From JACDAN01 sp963847235 (GTDB lineage Bacteria; Actinomycetota; Thermoleophilia; Gaiellales; Gaiellaceae), in contig CAWJYU010000015.1 in the NCBI GenBank assembly GCA_963847235.1, forward strand, positions 62,001 through 126,000: 64,000 bases of DNA. Reading direction: 5' to 3'. A program made the translations under genes and the position numbers. The notes below the pieces were generated by a model that did no database searches, was not told where the DNA came from, and saw only the letters and a list, made by a program, of their open reading frames with translations. Numbering within the stretch: the first letter of the stretch is position 1; each line of letters starts with the position of its first letter. Below, in pieces: positions 43,883-53,723 of the stretch.

Positions 43883-44234
43883 GCACCGCGATCGCCCCGA
43901 GGTGGGTGACCTCGGCGGCGAGCAGCAAGAGCCCGTAGACGAGCGGGCTGTCGCCGCGGGCCGCCGTCACGAGGAAGAGGCAGGCGAGCGCGACGATGAG
44001 GACGACCGCCGTGAGCGTCGTCGCCTGGAGCTCGAGCGCGAGCGTCCGCTCGTCGTCGTCCTCTCCACGCATGAGGCGGATCGTGTCGCTCCGACCGCCC
44101 AGCGCGAGGACGATGCCGAAGACGATCGAGAGGCCTCCCCAGATCAGCCCGGCGCGCGGGTCGCCGCCGATCCAGAAGGCGACGAACGTCGGGACGGCCA
44201 GGGAGGCAACGAGCGCCGGCACCCAGCGGCTCAT
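43866..44234 (-). CDS. Four-helix membrane protein, third gene of the XRE operon
   Basis: 122 aa; the ATG overlaps the upstream stop (ATGA). Hydrophobic segments at about 5-22, 28-46, 70-92 and 98-115. It is a clear paralogue of the preceding gene: both contain 'GGR-x-D-x-x-R-x-x-RG-[DE]' after the second helix and end in 'RRS' or 'RWRS'. Such XRE/membrane-protein pairs (DUF2178-like) are common; the ligand or target is unknown. Confidence 0.75.
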   Translation of the reverse strand: MSRWVPALVASLAVPTFVAFWIGGDPRAGLIWGGLSIVFGIVLALGGRSDTIRLMRGEDDDERTLALELQATTLTAVVLIVALACLFLVTAARGDSPLVYGLLLLAAEVTHLGAIAVLNRRS

Positions 44235-44620
44235 GATCGCCACCGCAGAAAGCCGAGCGAGGCGACGTATGCCACCCCGGTCAGGGCGCCGAGCTGAACG
44301 TACGGCGACCCGTCGCGGCCGTGCGCCCACTCCCAGACGCACATGACGAGAATCAGGCCGATTGCAAAGCTGCCTGCCAGCGCAGTCGCGTGGACGTCGA
44401 GCCTGGCCCAGTACTCGTCCCGCCCGTCGCCTCGCAGCCCGCGGACCATGTCGAAGCGGCCGCCGGCCAGGAGCAGGAGGGCGACGACGCTCATCAGGGC
44501 GAGGGACCAGACCGCCCCGGCTCGGTCGTCGCCGATCCAGAAGCCGGCGAAGAAGATGAGCCCGATCAGGACCGAGAAGCCGGGCAGGAACCACTTCGTC
44601 CTATGAATCGCTGTTGTCAT
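44231..44620 (-). CDS. Four-helix membrane protein, second gene of the XRE operon
   Basis: 129 aa; the ATG overlaps the end of the XRE regulator gene by 20 bases. Four hydrophobic segments (about 10-28, 34-54, 78-98 and 105-122) with the cytoplasmic loop 'GGRFDMVRGLRGDGRDEYW' between the second and third. Paralogous to the next gene. Possibly DUF2178-like; the small membrane proteins may sequester or sense for the small regulator, which is inference. Confidence 0.75.
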   Translation of the reverse strand: MTTAIHRTKWFLPGFSVLIGLIFFAGFWIGDDRAGAVWSLALMSVVALLLLAGGRFDMVRGLRGDGRDEYWARLDVHATALAGSFAIGLILVMCVWEWAHGRDGSPYVQLGALTGVAYVASLGFLRWRS

Positions 44621-44801
44621 GGAAGACCTCCTCGACAGTCGTGGCAAAGAACCGTGCGAGCGCGAGCGCGAGCGGCAGCGACGGCGTGTATCGCTCGGTC
44701 TCGATCGCGTTGATCGTCTGGCGCGAGACGTCCATCGCCTCACCCAGCTCGGCCTGCGAGAGGCCGCGCGCCTTCCGGAGCTCTCTGATCTCGTTTCGCA
44801 C
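44601..44801 (-). CDS. Small XRE-family regulator
   Basis: 66 aa, GTG start. Almost the whole protein is one helix-turn-helix: 'IRELRKARGLSQAELGEAMD' and 'VSRQTINAIETERYTPSLPL', then 'ALARFFATTVEEVFH', the YgzD/YozG-type mini-regulator. The start codon lies only 6 bases beyond the -10 box, so the mRNA should be leaderless. A symmetrical operator covers the promoter, so auto-repression is likely. It heads an operon with two paralogous membrane proteins. Confidence 0.9.
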   Translation of the reverse strand: MRNEIRELRKARGLSQAELGEAMDVSRQTINAIETERYTPSLPLALALARFFATTVEEVFHDNSDS

Positions 44802-44802
44802 G

Positions 44803-44849
44803 ATGTAAAGTTAGCTTGACACCAGCTCGGTGTCAAGCGTGCTTTACAT
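44803..44849 (-). promoter_or_regulatory. Autoregulated leaderless promoter with nested inverted repeats
   Basis: Two nested perfect inverted repeats with equal 5-base gaps: outer arms ATGTAAAG (44803-44810) and CTTTACAT (44842-44849), inner arms TTGACACC (44816-44823) and GGTGTCAA (44829-44836). On the minus strand TTGACA (44836-44831), a 17-base spacer and TAACTT (44813-44808) form the promoter, placing transcription start at about the GTG (44801). Binding by the XRE protein here would block -35 and -10 together. Confidence 0.8.
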
Positions 44850-44872
44850 CACGGCTGTTCCATCCCCCTCCT

Positions 44873-44989
44873 GGTGCCAGGCACCAGGACGTGTCCCGAG
44901 GAGCAGTAGCGCGCCCGTGGGAACGCCAAGACGACCGACGAGACCTGCCCGCCGGGGCGGGCCCCGGTGCCAGGCACCGGGACGGGTCC
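44873..44989. repeat. Two GGTGCCAGGCACC palindromes, dispersed repeat family
   Basis: GGTGCCAGGCACC occurs at 44873-44885 and 44966-44978, each followed by (A/G)GGAC. The stretch 44943-44989 (CCTGCCCGCCGGGGCGGGCC then the palindrome) is closely similar to 21793-21840 after serS. The region is a gap between the divergent XRE operon and the end of the LigD-type gene. REP-like element; no mobile gene nearby. Confidence 0.6.
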
Positions 44990-45000
44990 TGGAGGGACGG

Positions 45001-46065
45001 TTAGGGCTTCCGCGTCGAGCGCTTCCGGGCGGCGGCGCGCGTCGGTTTCGGCTCGGGCCCTTCCGGCTTCGCCCGCGACGGCTGCACGCGCTTCGGCTCG
45101 CCCGGCATCTTCGGGAACTGCGGCGGGTACGGCGCCTCTCCCTCGCCGGCCTTCTCCTCCCGCTCGACCCACTCGAAGAGCTTCCGCAGGTCGCAGACTG
45201 CGTCGTCGATTCCGGCCTGCACGTCACCGAGCTTCGCGAACCGCTTCGGCACCGTGCGAAGGTCGAAGTCCTCGGTCTCGACATCGGGGAGCTCGTCCCA
45301 GGTGACCGGCGTCGACACCGTCGCGTCGGGGCGGGCGCGCACCGAGTACGCGGACGCGATTGTCCGGTCGCGCGCGTTCTGGTTGTAGTCGATGAAGACG
45401 CGGCGGCCACGCTCCTCCTTCCACCACGCCGTCGTGACCTTCTTGGGGAGCCGGCGCTCGACCTCGCGGGCGAACGCGAGCGCGCAGCGGCGAACCTCGG
45501 GGAAGCTCCAGTTCGGCTCGATCCGGCAGGCGATATGGATGCCGCGGTTGCCGGACGTCTTCGGCCAGCCGGTGAAGCCGAGCTCGTCCAGGACCTCGCG
45601 GACGAGCACGGCGACCTTCTTCGCGTCCTTGAACGTCGTCCCCGGCTGCGGGTCGACGTCGATCCGGAGCTCGTCCGGGTTGTCCACGTGCGCGCGTCGC
45701 GACGGCCAGGGGTGGAAGTCGATCGTCGCCAGGTTCGCTGCCCACGCGACCTGCGCCACCTCGGTCACGCAGAGCTCGTCGGCATGGCGGCCCGACGGGA
45801 AGGTGACTCGCGCCGTCTCGATCCAGTCCGGCCGCTTCTCCGGCACGCGCTTCTGGTAGATCGCCTCGCCCTCGGCCCCGTCCGGGTGCCGCTTCAGCTG
45901 CGTGGGGCGCTCGTACAGCGCTCGGACGATCCCCTCGCCGACGGACACGTAGTACTGGACGTGGTCGAGCTTGGTCGCTTTCAGCTTGCGGTAGAACGGC
46001 TTGTCGGGGTTCGTCACCTTGACGGTGCGACCGCCGATCTCGAGCTCCACGAACGGGGACGCCAT
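45001..46065 (-). CDS. LigD-type DNA polymerase/primase domain protein
   Basis: 354 aa. 'VKVTNPDKPFYRKLKATKLD' and 'LKRHPDGAEGEAIYQKR' open the archaeo-eukaryotic primase fold of LigD-Pol; the catalytic Asp pair is in 'ELRIDVDPQPGTTFKDAK', followed by 'GNRGIHIACRIEP' and 'RVFIDYNQNARDRTIASAYS'. The basic tail is Lys/Arg/Pro-rich. No ligase or phosphoesterase domain is fused, so the separate LigC-type ligase at 42869 is a likely partner in end-joining or gap repair. Confidence 0.92.
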   Translation of the reverse strand: MASPFVELEIGGRTVKVTNPDKPFYRKLKATKLDHVQYYVSVGEGIVRALYERPTQLKRHPDGAEGEAIYQKRVPEKRPDWIETARVTFPSGRHADELCVTEVAQVAWAANLATIDFHPWPSRRAHVDNPDELRIDVDPQPGTTFKDAKKVAVLVREVLDELGFTGWPKTSGNRGIHIACRIEPNWSFPEVRRCALAFAREVERRLPKKVTTAWWKEERGRRVFIDYNQNARDRTIASAYSVRARPDATVSTPVTWDELPDVETEDFDLRTVPKRFAKLGDVQAGIDDAVCDLRKLFEWVEREEKAGEGEAPYPPQFPKMPGEPKRVQPSRAKPEGPEPKPTRAAARKRSTRKP

Positions 46066-46210
46066 GCCCGTATTTCACCCTTCCGAGGCATGCCCGTGCT
46101 CGCGAGACCTGCCATATCTCGAGAGTCGGCTCTCCCCTCACAGACCCGGCACCTGCGGCGGCCCGCTTTCGACCCCTCGAAGCGGGTTCCGCGTTTCTGG
46201 GGGCGGATCA

Positions 46211-46297
46211 CGGAGGGGGAGGGATTTGAACCCTCGAGAGGCTTGCACCCCTAACGGTTTTCGAGACCGCCCCGTTCGACCGCTCCGGCACCCCTCC
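46211..46297 (-). tRNA. tRNA-Ser(CGA)
   Basis: Minus-strand cloverleaf: acceptor GGAGGGG/CCCCTCC, anticodon loop CTCGAAA with anticodon CGA, long variable arm, T-arm GAGGG-TTCAAAT-CCCTC, discriminator G. Reads UCG codons. Three bases from the next tRNA-Ser. Confidence 0.92.
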
Positions 46298-46300
46298 TAG

Positions 46301-46391
46301 CGGAGAAGGAGGGATTCGAACCCTCGAGGCAGGGATTTCCCCACCTAACGCCTTAGCAGGGCGCCGCCTTCAGCCACTCGGCCACTTCTCC
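46301..46391 (-). tRNA. tRNA-Ser(GCT)
   Basis: Minus-strand cloverleaf: acceptor GGAGAAG/CTTCTCC, anticodon stem GCGCC/GGCGT, loop CTGCTAA with anticodon GCT, long variable arm, T-arm GAGGG-TTCGAAT-CCCTC, discriminator G. Reads AGC/AGU codons. Probably co-transcribed with tRNA-Ser(CGA). Confidence 0.92.
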
Positions 46392-46449
46392 GTGAGCCGC
46401 AGGATAGCCGCGCAGTTCGGCGATCCTCGGAGATACCCTGTTCGCTCTC

Positions 46450-46538
46450 GGAGAGGTGTCCGAGCGGTCTAAGGAGCGCGACTGGAAATCGCGTACGGGC
46501 TGAAAGGTCCGTCGCGGGTTCAAATCCCGCCCTCTCCG
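46450..46538 (+). tRNA. tRNA-Ser(GGA)
   Basis: Plus-strand cloverleaf: acceptor GGAGAGG/CCTCTCC, anticodon stem CGCGA/TCGCG around CTGGAAA with anticodon GGA, long variable arm, T-arm GCGGG-TTCAAAT-CCCGC, discriminator G. Reads UCC/UCU codons. Divergent from the other two serine tRNAs of the cluster. Confidence 0.93.
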
Positions 46539-46552
46539 CCTCACAGCATGGC

Positions 46553-46579
46553 GCGAGCATCCCGGCCCGGGATGCTCGC
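46553..46579. terminator. Bidirectional terminator hairpin
   Basis: GCGAGCATCCC-GGCCC-GGGATGCTCGC: an 11-base-pair perfect stem with a 5-base loop, between the tRNA-Ser(GGA) end (46538) and the convergent cytochrome gene stop (46590). Confidence 0.7.
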
Positions 46580-46589
46580 TCGCGCAGGG

Positions 46590-47171
46590 CTAGCCCTGCG
46601 TCACGAACGCGACCAGATCGTTGACCTGGTCGGGTGAGAGCTGATCGAACGAGGACATGACGCCCGGCCCGTACCCCTCGGCGATGTCAGCGTCCGGGTT
46701 GAGAATCGCCCGCCGGACGTACTCGGGGTCCTTGCCCTCGAGCGACTCCCCGAGATTGGGGCCGACCGCGCCGGTGCTGCCCGCGGGCTCGTAGGTGTGG
46801 CACCCGCCGCAGCCGTTCGAGGCGAAGAGCGCTTTGCCGGCCTCGGGATCCCCCGCGGGCGCCTCTTCTGGAGCGGTCGTCGTCGGCGGAGTCGTCTCGG
46901 TCGGCCCTGTCCCAGTCTCGGTCTCGGCCTGGGGCGGCTCGCCGTGAGCAGCCTCGGCCCCCTCGTCCTCGGCGGCGAAGACGACAACCGCGCCGAGCAT
47001 CGCCACCGTCAGCAGCAAGGTCACGACGACGAAGAGCCCGACGCCCTTGCGCCCGGGAAAGTCCGGCTTGTACCGAGGGATCAGGAGCGCCGTCACGAGC
47101 GCAAACGCGATGAAGACCGCCGCCGTTCCGCCGAGCCCCAGCTTCTGGTCTGTCGTCAGCCCGAGGAGCAC
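46590..47171 (-). CDS. Membrane-anchored monoheme cytochrome c
   Basis: 193 aa, GTG start. Two membrane helices (about 12-32 and 46-66) with the short charged loop 'RYKPDFPGRKG' between them, then a Thr/Glu/Pro-rich linker, then a class I cytochrome domain with heme motif C-G-G-C-H in 'ALFASNGCGGCHTYEPAGS' and the likely axial Met in 'YGPGVMSSFDQLSPDQ'. Clearly related to the lipoprotein cytochrome at 20052. It could serve a terminal oxidase or other respiratory partner not present here. Confidence 0.9.
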   Translation of the reverse strand: MLLGLTTDQKLGLGGTAAVFIAFALVTALLIPRYKPDFPGRKGVGLFVVVTLLLTVAMLGAVVVFAAEDEGAEAAHGEPPQAETETGTGPTETTPPTTTAPEEAPAGDPEAGKALFASNGCGGCHTYEPAGSTGAVGPNLGESLEGKDPEYVRRAILNPDADIAEGYGPGVMSSFDQLSPDQVNDLVAFVTQG

Positions 47172-47204
47172 GCGCGGAACCTACCGAACGGATTCAATTG
47201 ACGG

Positions 47205-48866
47205 GTGATCCGCCTCCGCCAGGTGCTGACGACCCTCGCTGCCGCCGGCCGGAACCCCGACATCCGGCGGGTCGAGCTCGCGTGGGGCGCGGCGATCGCC
47301 GCGGAGTGGGCCCACTTCGTCGCCCTCGGGGTCTTCGCGTACGAGGAGGGCGGCGCGTCGGCGGTCGGTGTCGCCGGGCTCGTCCGCCTGCTCCCGGCGG
47401 CGATCGTCGCGCCGTTCGCCGCGTCGCTGGGCGACCGCTTCCCGCGGGAGCGGTTCCTGCTGGCAATGATGGTCGTCGGAGCCGTGGCGCTCGGCGGGTC
47501 GGCCGCCGCCTTCGCCGTTGGCGCCGAGTACCTCGTCTTCGCGTTCGCGGCGCTGCTCGGCCTTGCCGTCACGCTCATCAGACCCGCTCTTCAGGCCCTC
47601 CTGCCGTCACTCGCGAGGACCCCCGAAGAGCTGATCGCCTCGAACGGTGCAACGTCCACGATCGAGAGCCTCGGGACGCTGGTCGGGCCGCTGCTGGCCG
47701 GCGTGCTCGTCTCGCTGGCTGACGCCGGGCTCGTGTTCGCCGCCGGGGCCGGCGCCTTCGTCCTCGCTGCGGCGAGCCTCTGGCGCGTCAGGGTCGAGGG
47801 GCGCATCGATCTTGCCGCGGACGACGAAGGCGGCGTCCGTCGCCGGGTGGGCGCAGGGATTCGAACCCTCGCCGGCGCTCCCCGTGCTCGGCTCGTGGTC
47901 GGGCTGATCTTCGCGCAGACCTTCGTCCGCGGTTGCCTCAACGTCCTGATCGTCATCGCGGCGTTCGACGTGCTCGACTCCGGAGGCGAGGCTGTCGGCT
48001 ACATGACGGCCGCCATCGGGGTCGGGGGCCTGATCGGCGGCCTCGGAGCGATGACGCTCGGGGGGAAGCGGCTCGCTGTGTCCTTCGGGCTCGCCCTGGT
48101 GTTCTGGGGAGTGCCGCTCGTGTTGATCGGCCCCTGGCCCGAGCTCGCGGTGGCGGTCGTCCTGCTCGCGGTCGTCGGCGCGGCCAACAGCGTCGAAGAC
48201 GTGGCCGGCTTCACCCTGCTGCAGCGGCTCGTTTCCGACCAGGTCCTGACGCGCGTTCTCGGCGTCACCTGGAGTCTCGCCATGGGCGGGGTTGCCCTCG
48301 GCTCGATCGCGGCGCCGCTCGTGGTCGAGGCGGTGGGACCGGGGACGGCCTTCGTCGTCGTCGGCTCGATTCTGCCGCTGGTGACGCTGGCGGCCTACCG
48401 GCGGCTCACCGAGATCGACAGTGCGGTCGCTCCGGCTCCCGAGCTGGAGCTCGTCGAGCGGGTGCCGATGTTCGGGCCGCTCTCGGTGGCGGCGAAGGAG
48501 CGAGTGGCCGCGAACCTCGTCCCGCTGTCGGCCGACGCGGGCCAGGTCGTGATCCGCGCCGGGGAGGTCGGGGACAGGTTCTACATCGTCGCTGAGGGCG
48601 AGCTCGAGGTCTCCGCGGAGGGGTTACAGGCAACCGCCGCCGAGGCGGACTACTTCGGCGAGATCGCGCTGCTCCGCGATGTGCCGCGGACGGCGACGGT
48701 CACGGCGCTCGTCGACAGCCGGCTGTACGCCCTCCAGCGCGAGGACTTCCTCGCAGCGGTCACCGGGCACGAAGCCGCGCACGCGGCCGGCCACGCGGTC
48801 GTCGACGAGCGGCTGGCGCGGAGCGAGGAAGACGCGGCGCCGGTCGCGCGGGCGACCGACCGCTGA
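47205..48866 (+). CDS. MFS transporter fused to a cyclic-nucleotide-binding domain
   Basis: 553 aa, GTG start. Residues ~1-405 hold about twelve membrane segments with the MFS loop 'FAASLGDRFPRERFLLAMMV' between helices 2 and 3 (D-R-x-x-R/K-like). Residues ~420-535 form a cNMP-binding beta-roll: 'VPMFGPLSVAAKERVAANLV', 'VVIRAGEVGDRFYIVAEGEL' and the phosphate-binding cassette 'DYFGEIALLRDVPRTATVTA' (G-E-x-A-L-x-x-x-x-R-x-A). Transport may therefore be gated by cAMP or a related ligand. Substrate unknown. It is divergent from the cytochrome gene with only ~33 bases between starts. Confidence 0.9.
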   Translation: MIRLRQVLTTLAAAGRNPDIRRVELAWGAAIAAEWAHFVALGVFAYEEGGASAVGVAGLVRLLPAAIVAPFAASLGDRFPRERFLLAMMVVGAVALGGSAAAFAVGAEYLVFAFAALLGLAVTLIRPALQALLPSLARTPEELIASNGATSTIESLGTLVGPLLAGVLVSLADAGLVFAAGAGAFVLAAASLWRVRVEGRIDLAADDEGGVRRRVGAGIRTLAGAPRARLVVGLIFAQTFVRGCLNVLIVIAAFDVLDSGGEAVGYMTAAIGVGGLIGGLGAMTLGGKRLAVSFGLALVFWGVPLVLIGPWPELAVAVVLLAVVGAANSVEDVAGFTLLQRLVSDQVLTRVLGVTWSLAMGGVALGSIAAPLVVEAVGPGTAFVVVGSILPLVTLAAYRRLTEIDSAVAPAPELELVERVPMFGPLSVAAKERVAANLVPLSADAGQVVIRAGEVGDRFYIVAEGELEVSAEGLQATAAEADYFGEIALLRDVPRTATVTALVDSRLYALQREDFLAAVTGHEAAHAAGHAVVDERLARSEEDAAPVARATDR

Positions 48867-48954
48867 GGGCGCGCGACTCCAGCGGGTAGCGCACGCGTCG
48901 CGGCGGGCAAGTCGGACGCGATCAGGGTGTCTCGCGAATGTGTAGTCAGTCCAG

Positions 48955-50676
48955 CTAGGGCAGCTCCGTCATCGCACTTCCCCCTCCTCGCCGAACAGGC
49001 TCAGCAGCGGCGAGAACGCCGCCATTCGCCAGGAACTCGATGCCCGTTGCCGCGCCGATCTCACCGGCGTTCACGAAGCGGTGGCCGCGACCCTCGAGCG
49101 CGGTCCGCTCGGGCGTCGCCAGGAACGCGGGCTCCGCGCCGGTGCTGACGGCGTTCCGCTGGCTCGCCCGCGGGTCGGCGATCGCCTGTGGAAGCGTCAT
49201 GCCGAGATCGACTCGGTCGAGGAGGATCTGGAGCACGGTCGTGATGATCGTTGCTCCGCCCGGTGACCCGAGCGCGAGGAACGGCTGGCCGCCCCTGGTC
49301 ACGATCGTCGGAGCCATCGAGCTCCTGGGCCGCTTGCCGCCCTCGACCCGGTTTGGATGCGTCGTCAAGTCGAAGTTGAAGTCGGTCAACTCGTTGTTGA
49401 GCAGGAACCCGTACCCCGGGACGACGAGTCCGGCGCCGCCCGTCGACTCGATCGTGAAGGTGTACGAGACGACGTTTCCCGACTTGTCCGACGTCGTCAG
49501 GTGCGTCGTCGTCTCTCCGCCCTCGAACGGGTACGGATCCCCCGGCGGAACGGGCCCCGGCGCTGCGGTCTCCTTGATCAGCGCACGCCGTGTCGCCGCG
49601 TAGTCCTCGGAGAGCAGGCCGCGCAGGGGCACGTCGAAGTACGCCGGGTCGGCGAGGAACGCGTTGCGGTCGGCGAACGAGTAGCGCGAGGCCTCCAGGT
49701 AGTAGTGCAGAGCCGCCTCACGCGTCATCGAGCCGAGGTCGTAGCCCTCGAGGATGTTGAGTGCCTCCCCGACGGTCGAGCCGCCGCTCGAGGGCGGGCC
49801 CATCGAGTAGACGTCGAGCCCGCGGTAGTTGACGTGCGTCGGAGCCCGCTCCGGGGCGGCGTAGGTATGCAGGTCGCGCATCTTGATCACGCCGGATCGC
49901 CAGACATGGTTCGCCGCCGAGCCGACGAGCGGATGGCGCACGGTCTCGACGAGCGCGTCGGCGACAGCTCCGCGGTAGAAGCCCTTCGCGCCAAGGTGCG
50001 CGATGCGCTCGTACGTCCTGGCAAGCGCCGGATTGGTGAACACGGTTCCGACGTCTCGCGGCGTGCCGTCCGGATCGAGGAACAGCGCCGCACTCGCGGG
50101 GATGTCGTCGAACCAGTCACGGTTCGCGTTCGCCTGGTCGAACCAGACCTGGTCGATGACGTAGCCGTGGCGTGCGACGTGAATCGCCGGGGCGAAGACC
50201 TCGGCCAGCGACATCGTCCCGTAGTTCTCGAGCGCGTCGGCCCACGTCTCCACCGTGCCGGGAACGCCGACCGAGAGACCGCTGTAACGGGCGTCGTTGA
50301 AGGGCAAGGGTCGACCGTTCTCCCAGAAGGACGTCGGATGCATGGCCATCGGCGCCGTTTCCCGTCCGTCGATCGTCGTGACCCGGCCGCCGGCGGTACG
50401 GATGACCATGAAGCCGCCGCCGCCGATTCCGCACGAGAACGGCTCGGTGACGCCCAGGACGGCCGCCGAGGCAACTGCGGCGTCCACGGCGTTTCCGCCG
50501 CGGCGCAGGATGCCGACCGCCACCTCCGTCGCGAGCTTCTCCACGGACGCGGCAGCGCCGCCGGTGCCGATCGCGGTGGGCGGCCCGGAACCGCTTCCGA
50601 CGTCTGCGGCCGCAGGTATGCCGCACACGAGCGCTCCTGCCGTGACGAACGCGGTCAGCAAGCCCCTGAAACGCAT
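48955..50676 (-). CDS. ggt: Gamma-glutamyltransferase
   Basis: 573 aa from the ATG at 50676, which gives a signal peptide ('LLTAFVTAGALVCGIPAAA') and has an AAGGGGGA box upstream. The heterodimer-forming proenzyme is recognisable from 'GGNAVDAAVASAAVLGVTEP', 'GIGGGGFMVIRTAGG', 'DGRETAPMAM', 'YSMGPPSSGGSTVGEALNIL', and the autoprocessing Thr in 'GGETTTHLTTSDKSGNVVSY'; 'RPRSSMAPTIV' and 'LGSPGGATIITTVLQ' belong to the small subunit. An exported enzyme cleaving gamma-glutamyl bonds (glutathione or related). Confidence 0.93.
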   Translation of the reverse strand: MRFRGLLTAFVTAGALVCGIPAAADVGSGSGPPTAIGTGGAAASVEKLATEVAVGILRRGGNAVDAAVASAAVLGVTEPFSCGIGGGGFMVIRTAGGRVTTIDGRETAPMAMHPTSFWENGRPLPFNDARYSGLSVGVPGTVETWADALENYGTMSLAEVFAPAIHVARHGYVIDQVWFDQANANRDWFDDIPASAALFLDPDGTPRDVGTVFTNPALARTYERIAHLGAKGFYRGAVADALVETVRHPLVGSAANHVWRSGVIKMRDLHTYAAPERAPTHVNYRGLDVYSMGPPSSGGSTVGEALNILEGYDLGSMTREAALHYYLEASRYSFADRNAFLADPAYFDVPLRGLLSEDYAATRRALIKETAAPGPVPPGDPYPFEGGETTTHLTTSDKSGNVVSYTFTIESTGGAGLVVPGYGFLLNNELTDFNFDLTTHPNRVEGGKRPRSSMAPTIVTRGGQPFLALGSPGGATIITTVLQILLDRVDLGMTLPQAIADPRASQRNAVSTGAEPAFLATPERTALEGRGHRFVNAGEIGAATGIEFLANGGVLAAAEPVRRGGGSAMTELP

Positions 50677-50999
50677 GGGTCCCCCTTTCCGACGACGGGC
50701 CGACCCTACTCCCTGAAGGGCAGGGCTACAAGTGAGGTCGGCCACGTGCGAAAACTGGAGGGTTGGTCCTTCGTTCCCGTAAGGCAAGGTGGGCGTGCCT
50801 GAGTGAACGAGCTCTCGAGCTCGAGGATATTCCTCTCCCTAGCGCGGCCCGGCATCGCGACCGTTGGGTTCGTTTGTTCCCCCGACTCTTGGGTCCATGA
50901 AGCTCGTTAGCGTTCTCGGAGCACGGGAACCCGCCTCCACGCCGTGTCCGACGCGGGCATGTCGTGAGCGCCGGCCGAGACGCGGACCGGCAGCGTTGC
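50677..50999. other. Gap between ggt and the galactose-oxidase-like gene
   Basis: No convincing gene on either strand: short frames lack ribosome-binding sites and show no conserved pattern. It should hold the ggt promoter; I see no clear -35/-10 pair. A short palindromic stretch, GAGCTC-TC-GAGCTC, lies near 50809-50824. Confidence 0.5.
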
Positions 51000-53042
<2,043 letters not shown>

Positions 53043-53181
53043 CGCTCACAGCATCCCCCCGCCCTCGTGCCTGTCAAGGGCGGGCGGCCATTCCCATCCC
53101 TTCGGTTGGGAGACGCCGCGCTACTCGCCGGATGCGGTTCCCAGTGGGGAACTTGTCAGTCGGGACCGGGACGCCGACCAG

Positions 53182-53508
53182 CTAAGCGCCGGGCGCTCGG
53201 TACCCGACCTGCTGAGCCTTGCGCAGGGCATCCATCGTCTCGTCGACGGTCAGCAGCACTGTCGTCTCGAGCGAGCTAAGCGCGCCGCCGCCGGAAATCG
53301 CCAGCGCAACCGCGGCCATGGACACGTTGTCGGGGGCCTCCCAGAGGGTGTAGCCGTCGTGCTCGCCGAAGGCGTACCAGAATCCGTGAAGCGTCCCGTC
53401 GACCGACTCGATGTACTCCTGAGCGGCCTTCCGGCGATCCTCCGGGTTGCCGATCAGCCTGGCCCACGTCTCCGGCGTGTAACTGAACTTGGTCAGATAG
53501 AGCGGCAT
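53182..53508 (-). CDS. GYD-domain protein
   Basis: 108 aa from the ATG at 53508, supported by GAGGAGG about 5 bases upstream. 'MPLYLTKFSYTPETWARLIG', 'YAFGEHDGYTLWEAPDNVSM' (G-E-x-D-G-Y-T, close to the family's G-x-Y-D core) and 'LTVDETMDALRKAQQ' are typical of the GYD (PF08734) dimeric alpha/beta-barrel family. No known enzyme activity. Flanked by a tRNA-Val. Confidence 0.88.
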   Translation of the reverse strand: MPLYLTKFSYTPETWARLIGNPEDRRKAAQEYIESVDGTLHGFWYAFGEHDGYTLWEAPDNVSMAAVALAISGGGALSSLETTVLLTVDETMDALRKAQQVGYRAPGA

Positions 53509-53597
53509 CGCCGCCTCCTCTCGTTCGCCGACATGTGCCGTGGGCGCAGGCGTCGAAGTATGACTCGCCCGCGAAGCTCGCACAGCGCCAGGTTCAG

Positions 53598-53669
53598 TGG
53601 GCGTGACTGGGATCGAACCAGTGACCTCCCGCGTGTGAAGCGGGCGCTCTCCCGCTGAGCTACACGCCC
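53598..53669 (-). tRNA. tRNA-Val(CAC)
   Basis: Minus-strand cloverleaf: acceptor GGGCGTG/CACGCCC, D-arm AGCTCAGCGGGAGAGC, anticodon stem CCCGC/GCGGG around TTCACAC with anticodon CAC, T-arm ACTGG-TTCGATC-CCAGT, discriminator A. Reads GUG codons. Confidence 0.93.
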
Positions 53670-53723
53670 CGAACCGCCACAGTAGCGCGTACCCGCGAGG
53701 ACGTTCGCACGCTGCGCTCGGGC

